A stretch of DNA of 34,004 nucleotides from Guillardia theta CCMP2712 (taxonomy: Eukaryota; Cryptophyceae; Pyrenomonadales; Geminigeraceae). The stretch's first letter is position 1. Each line of letters opens with the position of its first letter. The position numbers and the translations under genes are program-made. The notes under the pieces are model-generated. The model searched no databases, was not told the DNA's origin, and worked only from the letters and a program-made list of their open reading frames with translations. Positions 29,337 through 34,004 of this stretch are shown piece by piece. Location of the stretch: the NCBI RefSeq assembly GCF_000315625.1, contig NW_005434600.1:18449-52452 (forward strand). Reading direction: 5' to 3'.

Positions 29337-32300
29337 ATGTCTGCTTGTGACGCAAGGGCGCTATGGCGGGGAGACGCGCGTCCCTTCCTCACTCACTGCT
29401 TCGACGACATCTTCCTCTTCGGAGCAGCCACCGTCTTTATCTTCATGTTCGGCTCCTACCGGGCATGGACGCTCCTCCACATCCCCCCTATGGAGGAATT
29501 TCCCTACTCCACCATGCACAGTGTGAAAGTGATGGTCCTCGGATGGCTGGGCATGTTTCCTCTGATTGTGTTTGCGGCCAAGTATGCCAACGGTGCTCAT
29601 GATGACTTCGAGTGGATCGCAAAGCCCCTTGCCTCCTCGGCATGGCTGTACAGCCTTTGGCTCTTCAACATGGAGGTTTCTCGCAACCTCACAGAGTAAG
29701 TTCGACGCTCTGCTGCGTTCCTCCTCCTCCTCCTCTTTCTGCTGCTTCTGCTGTTTCTGCTGGTGCTCCCCCCCTCCTGCTTCTGCTCCTGCTCCTGCTC
29801 CTCCTTCTCCTCCTTCGGTACAAGTTAACATCTAATCACTGCAAGCGTCGGTATGACTGCCGTTCGTTCCCTAACGCCCTATGAAGGTGTTGGATCCTCA
29901 AAACTTTCTGGGCCACGTCAGCAATTGCTGGGACCTTCAGCCTGCCAACGGTTGTGATCGCATCGGAGACCAACGGGTGACGATGAAAACTTGCGATCTC
30001 GATCTCGTGCCTGATCCGATGCCCCCTTGGTTTCTCAGCTACGGCCTTTCCTTTTATGCCTACCTCCTCCACTACGTCCTTTACCTCGTGATCGTCGTCC
30101 TCGCCTTCCGCTTTCCACACCAGTCCAAAGGTGAGAGGAGCGCGGGAATGACGATGCGACGACGTTGACGGGAGGACGAGCAGACGTGGCGCCAGAGCTG
30201 GGCACCTTGCAGGACGCCCAGTCCAAGATGGAGGGAGCAGAGGGGAAGGATCGAAACCAAGAGCACTTGGGCTTCCTTACGGTAGATCTCCGTGCTCTCT
30301 AAGGTCTGTGAGCGATGGGTGACGTTGAGATCAGGAGGTGTGGAGAGATCGGTTCTGGAAGGTCCTCAGCATGTTTGAGCCCGAGAAGCTCTTGCTCTCC
30401 TTGTCCTTCCTGTACGTCCCTGCCTCTCCCTCTCTGCTCTGCTCTGCTTGTCCTTCCTGTACGTCCCTGCCTCTCCCTCTCTGCTCTGCTCTCCTTCTAT
30501 TCATCTTAGTCCTCTCCATCAATTCCTCTCCTACGTCCTTCCACTCTCCTCCCCACCTCTACTCGGTTTCTCTCCTCGCTACTCCTCTGCTCTGCTCTGC
30601 TCTGCTCCGCTCTCCTGTCCTCTTCCTCGTCTCCCTTCCTCTTTCTCATCCTCTACCCGCAGGTGCATGATAGCTTCAGTTGCGTCCTCCGGCTTCGCCT
30701 TTGTCATCCTCGGCCGTCTCTTCAACAACTTCTACTATCCTTACTCCCCAGGATCCGCCAGGGGGCATCTGAGAGAATACTGCGTGATCTTGGTGGCTAT
30801 CTATCTGATCTGCTCGATCCTCGACGCCGCCTATGCCACCATCATCCACAACGCGGAGGAGAGGATGGCGTCGAGGACGAGGAGGAAGGTCTTCCACAAC
30901 CTGCTGCGGCAGGAAGTAGAGTTCTTCGACGGGAAGAAGCCCGAGGAGCTTGTGGAGAGCATACAGAACGACGTGGCACTGCTGCAGAAGACACTCGGGG
31001 ACCACATGATACATGGCCTCCACTGCATCCTCACAGTCTTGATGTGCATCTTCATTATGTTCATGATCAGCTGGAAGATCACTCTTGTGGTCCTGTCCCT
31101 GGTCCCGATCTGCATGCTCGTCGGCAAGATCCAGAAGTTTTACGCCAGGAGGCTAGGTAAGGAGAGAGCGGAGGCGATGGCTACTTCGATGGAGCTGGTG
31201 GAGGAGACTCTGTCCAGCCTTCGCATCGTCCGCTCGCTCGCTGCGGAGTCCCGACAGCTCGAGAAGTTCAAGGAGATGGCAGCGGATATCTACGACCTCT
31301 CCCTCCAGACCGGGCTGGTGGACGCAACTTCCAAGAGTTCCGCAACGCTCATGATACAGCTCGCCGTCGTCCTGTCACTCTACGTTAGCGGGCTGGCCGT
31401 CCTGTCCCGCCAGGTCGAAGTCGGCTACCTCGTCACGTACGCTGGCGTTACCATCCTTGCGATCTCAAGCATCGCCCAGCTGTCGCCCCTCCTGAGGCAG
31501 ATTACCAAGGCGCTCAGGGCCTCTGAGAGAGTTTTTCACCTACTCGATCGATCTCCCAAGTTCGGCGGCAGCGGAGGAAGCACCATGGAGAAGGTGGACG
31601 GGAGGATCGAGATGAGGGAGGTGGACTTGTTCCCCGATGCTCCGAGCAGCGACAAGCTCCTCAGCTCAGTCTCGATCTCGGCCGGGAGCATCGCGGCCAT
31701 CGTGGGGGGAAGGGGAGCAGGGAAGACTCGGCTCATGGAGAGCATGCAGCGCATGCAGGAGCCGGCAGGCGGCAGCATCCTGCTGGATGGGAGTGACGTG
31801 AAGGCGCTGGACCCTGACTGGCTGAGGGAGCATGTGGTGGCCGTGCAGACAGAGCCTGTCCTGTTCGCCATGAGCATCGCGCAGAACATCTCGTATGCTG
31901 TCGAGACGGCGTCGCAGGCGCAGGTAGAAGCTGCTGCTCGTCTCGCCTGCGCCCACGAGTTCATCCAGCTCATCCCCGACAGCTACCAGGCGCATGTCGG
32001 GGACACAGGTGTGCGGCTGACGGCCATGCAGAAGCTGCAGGTTGCGATCGCAAGAGCCTGGCTGACAACAGCCAACGTCATCCTCCTGGACGACGTGTTC
32101 TCTCGGATGGACGCTGAGACTGCAAGGAGGATCCTTTCCAACCTGCGGGGACGACGGGGCGACCGGACGGTCATCATATTCTCCTCCTCTTCCAGCCTTC
32201 TCGAGGGTACGTGCGACTCTTTCTCCTACCTCGAGGGAGGACGGCTGTTGGGGACAGGCTCCCACGGTGAGCTCGCTGCCGTTTTCCCGTCCTACGCCCA

Positions 32301-32508
32301 GCTCGCTGACCGCCACGGCTCCTCCCAAGATGCCTCCCACGCCGAGGAGGCGGAGGAGGGAGTGTGGAGGAGGCGGCTCCAGCTGGCCGACGAGCTGGAG
32401 GACAGTATCTTCCAGCTGGGGTTGCCGCAGGGAAAGGTGATGGCGCTGGTGGAGATGGCGAACGAGATGAAGGAGGCGCTCGTCCTGGAGTCCCAGACCC
32501 TCGGCTAG
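29337..32508 (+). CDS. ABC half-transporter (ABCB/TAP-like) with degenerate ATPase motifs, 6 exons
   Basis: Inferred exons: 29337-29695, 29887-29976, 30039-30130, 30184-30281, 30335-30411 and 30663-32508, with continuous phase, 853 aa. The N-terminal 170 or so residues carry four or five hydrophobic spans (e.g. FLFGAATVFIFMFG, YAYLLHYVLYLVIVVLAF), an extra domain before the six-helix exporter TMD that starts at FEPEKLLLSLSFL (about 228). The NBD has a good Walker A (GGRGAGKT, 587-594) and Q-loop (VAVQTEP). The signature is LTAMQ (691-695) instead of LSGGQ, Walker B ends D715-D716 instead of D-E, and the H-loop histidine position is Ser (TVIIFSS, about 747). ATP may bind, but normal hydrolysis is doubtful, so it may work in a heterodimer. 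A Glu-rich tail follows. The membrane and substrate are unknown. Confidence 0.85.
30401..30494 (+). repeat. 47-bp tandem duplication spanning the exon 5 splice donor
   Basis: 30401-30447 and 30448-30494 are identical but for the last bases. Each contains TTGTCCTTCCTGTACGT, so the 5' splice site is present twice. Confidence 0.88.
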
Positions 32509-32723
32509 AACTTAAAATGTACAGAGAAAACATATACAGCTCCGACTCTACGCTCCTCCCCCTCTCTCCCTCCCTCCCTCCCTCCCTCCCTCTCCTCCCT
32601 TGCTGGATCTTCCTCCTCCACCACCTCCTCCTCCTGCTGCTTCTGCTCCCCCTCCCGCCCCCCCTTCCTCCTCCCACCTCCCTCCTAGCGCTCCCCTGCT
32701 CGTTGGCCATGAGCTGGAAAACG

Positions 32724-33862
32724 TTAGAGCGAGAGGCCCCACAGCCAGTAGCAGATGTCGGTCACTATCCCCCGCATCCATCCTCGCATCGCCTCCTCCA
32801 TCCCTCCCATCTCGCCCTTCCCCCCACCTTGTCTCCCCTCCTCCTCCTCCTCCTCCTCGCAAGTGCATATCAGCGCCTGGAGCTCCGACCTGTCCCCGAA
32901 CGTCCGGATGGTGAGGATCACGGCGGTACCCGGACTCTCCTCATGGGCAGGGAGCAGCAGCAGCCACTTCCTGCATGAAGATACATGTGACCAGCTCCGG
33001 TGGCGGGTGGCCAGGTCGTCCAGCAGCTGGGACCAGGGGGCCTCAAGCTGGAGAAGCTGCTGGAGTCGCCCGTCGAGCCTCGTCAGAGGGTAGCTGCGGA
33101 CCCTCCGCAGGAGCGCGTCCACCTCCCATGCCAACAGCTGCACCTTCGGGCAGGTGCATCGCCCCCATATCCACACCCTCGTTGCCTCCCTCACCAACCC
33201 CTCCAGCAGGCGCAGGACCCGGTCCTGCCCCCTCTTCCTCCAGACCCCAGCAGGGTCCGGCAGCGCCCCGTCCCGACCCTCCGTGCCCTCCTGCCGCCAG
33301 CACAGCACCCAGCAGCGGGGAACGTGACTTCTCAGCTCCTCCTCGTCGACAATCTCGAGATCCCCCTCTCCGTCCTCTTCGTCCAGGGAGATGACAGCTG
33401 AGAAACGCCACGTGTCATCCTCTCCCTCCCCCTCCCTCGTTGCTGCTGCTGCTGCTGCTCCTGCCGCCGCCGCTCCTCCTCCTCCTCCTCCTGGCCCGTC
33501 CAGGTTGCAGATGAGGCAGGTGCCTTGGACCATGACGGAGGAGTCAAGGCTGGAGGCAAGCTGGTCCTTCTGCTGGGAGAGGTACACCAAGACGTCGGAG
33601 AGGCTCATGGTAGACATGAGCATTAGCTGCAAACACGCAGAGATCAGCTGGATTGGAGCAGGTTATGATGAAAGGAAGGAGGAGGAGGAGGAGAAGGACG
33701 CCGAGGAAGGAGGAGGCAGAGGAGGAGAGGAGAGCGAGAGAGGAGGAGGAGGAGGAGGAGGCGTCGTGCAAGGAAATCAGTTACCTTGGGTGACCAGCGG
33801 AACATCGAGTGCCACGTGTGAGACTTTTTCCTGGCAGTGATGTCAAAGGGAAATGAAAACAT
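32724..33862 (-). CDS. Unknown protein, two or three exons, convergent with the ABC transporter gene
   Basis: Exon 1 is 33862-33785 (starts MFSFPFDITARKK, 26 codons). A GT-AG intron of 158 nt (33784-33627) then joins in phase to an exon open down to 32724. The protein has a hydrophobic/polar segment (LSDVLVYLSQQKDQLASSLD), a Gly/Ala insert from simple repeats, then a conserved-looking mixed region (DTWRFSAVISLDEEDGEGDL; ATRVWIWGRCTCPKVQLLAW). The C-terminus is uncertain: the frame runs to a stop at 32724, but a GT at 32827 and AG at 32714 would instead give a short terminal exon, and the reading between them is Gly/Met-rich. No family is recognised. The stop lies about 215 bp from the ABC gene stop. 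Confidence 0.5.
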
Positions 33863-33894
33863 CTCAAGAGTGAGTAGAGTTAGGAGGAGATGGG

Positions 33895-34004
33895 AGGAGA
33901 TGGGAGGAGAGGAGAGGAGAGGAGAGGAGAGGAGAGGAGAGGAGAGGAGAGGAGAGGAGGAGGAGGGAGAGGAGAGGAGTGGAGAGGAGAGTGAGAGTAG
34001 AGAG
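33895..34004 (+). repeat. (GGAGA)n tract at the window end
   Basis: GAGATGGGAGGAGATGG then an almost pure GAGGA pentamer run to the end. No gene. Confidence 0.9.

Noticed and set aside
29881-30168. Separate 95-aa protein starting at 29881
   Set aside because: The alternative frame across 29887-29976 and 30039-30130 joins neighbouring exons in phase and yields the hydrophobic spans expected of the transporter.

Overview
The window looks like nuclear DNA of a single-celled alga or other protist. The genes are split by very small GT-AG introns, mostly 44 to 62 nt. Intergenic DNA alternates between GC-rich islands, CCACCCC-type tracts and long polypurine/polypyrimidine runs. There is one 100-base assembly gap (22235-22334). 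A cryptophyte such as Guillardia theta would fit this texture, but that is a guess from style, not from a marker gene. No rRNA, tRNA or CRISPR array was found.

Region 1 (1 to about 13.1 kb) is accessory or mobile DNA. It is dominated by a giant inverted repeat: arm A is 1-4266 (cut by the window edge) and arm B is 8196 to at least 12035, around a 3.9-kb spacer. Each arm carries the same two-gene module. The first gene encodes a repetitive coiled-coil protein. The second, starting 24 bp (arm A) or 23 bp (arm B) after the first one's stop, encodes a 757/758-aa protein with a P-loop NTPase and a PD-(D/E)XK nuclease-like core, the layout of Crinkler-RHS-type (CR) proteins. The two large proteins are almost identical. 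The coiled-coil gene is intact in arm A but contracted and frameshifted in arm B. The stop codons of both genes lie inside palindromes. The spacer holds a 700-bp element whose terminal inverted repeats exactly frame a 179-codon ORF, a 1.1-kb MITE-like element flanked by TA, and coding debris.

Region 2 (13.9-18.8 kb) holds a small putative membrane/coiled-coil protein, a long non-coding stretch, a mitochondrial carrier family gene and a 0.7-kb GC island.

Region 3 (19.6-24.5 kb) holds two intron-rich genes that converge tail to tail. The plus-strand gene encodes a secreted protein with four copies of a cysteine-rich AEFDG module. The minus-strand gene encodes a PP2A-type protein phosphatase catalytic subunit, which I reconstructed over 12 exons with consistent phase.

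Region 4 (25-34 kb) holds an unknown basic/acidic, probably nuclear protein, a six-exon ABC half-transporter whose ATPase motifs are degenerate, and a convergent minus-strand gene of unknown function. The housekeeping-like genes of regions 2 to 4 have no evident functional link with the mobile region. Gene models were built by eye from splice sites and family conservation, without transcript evidence.
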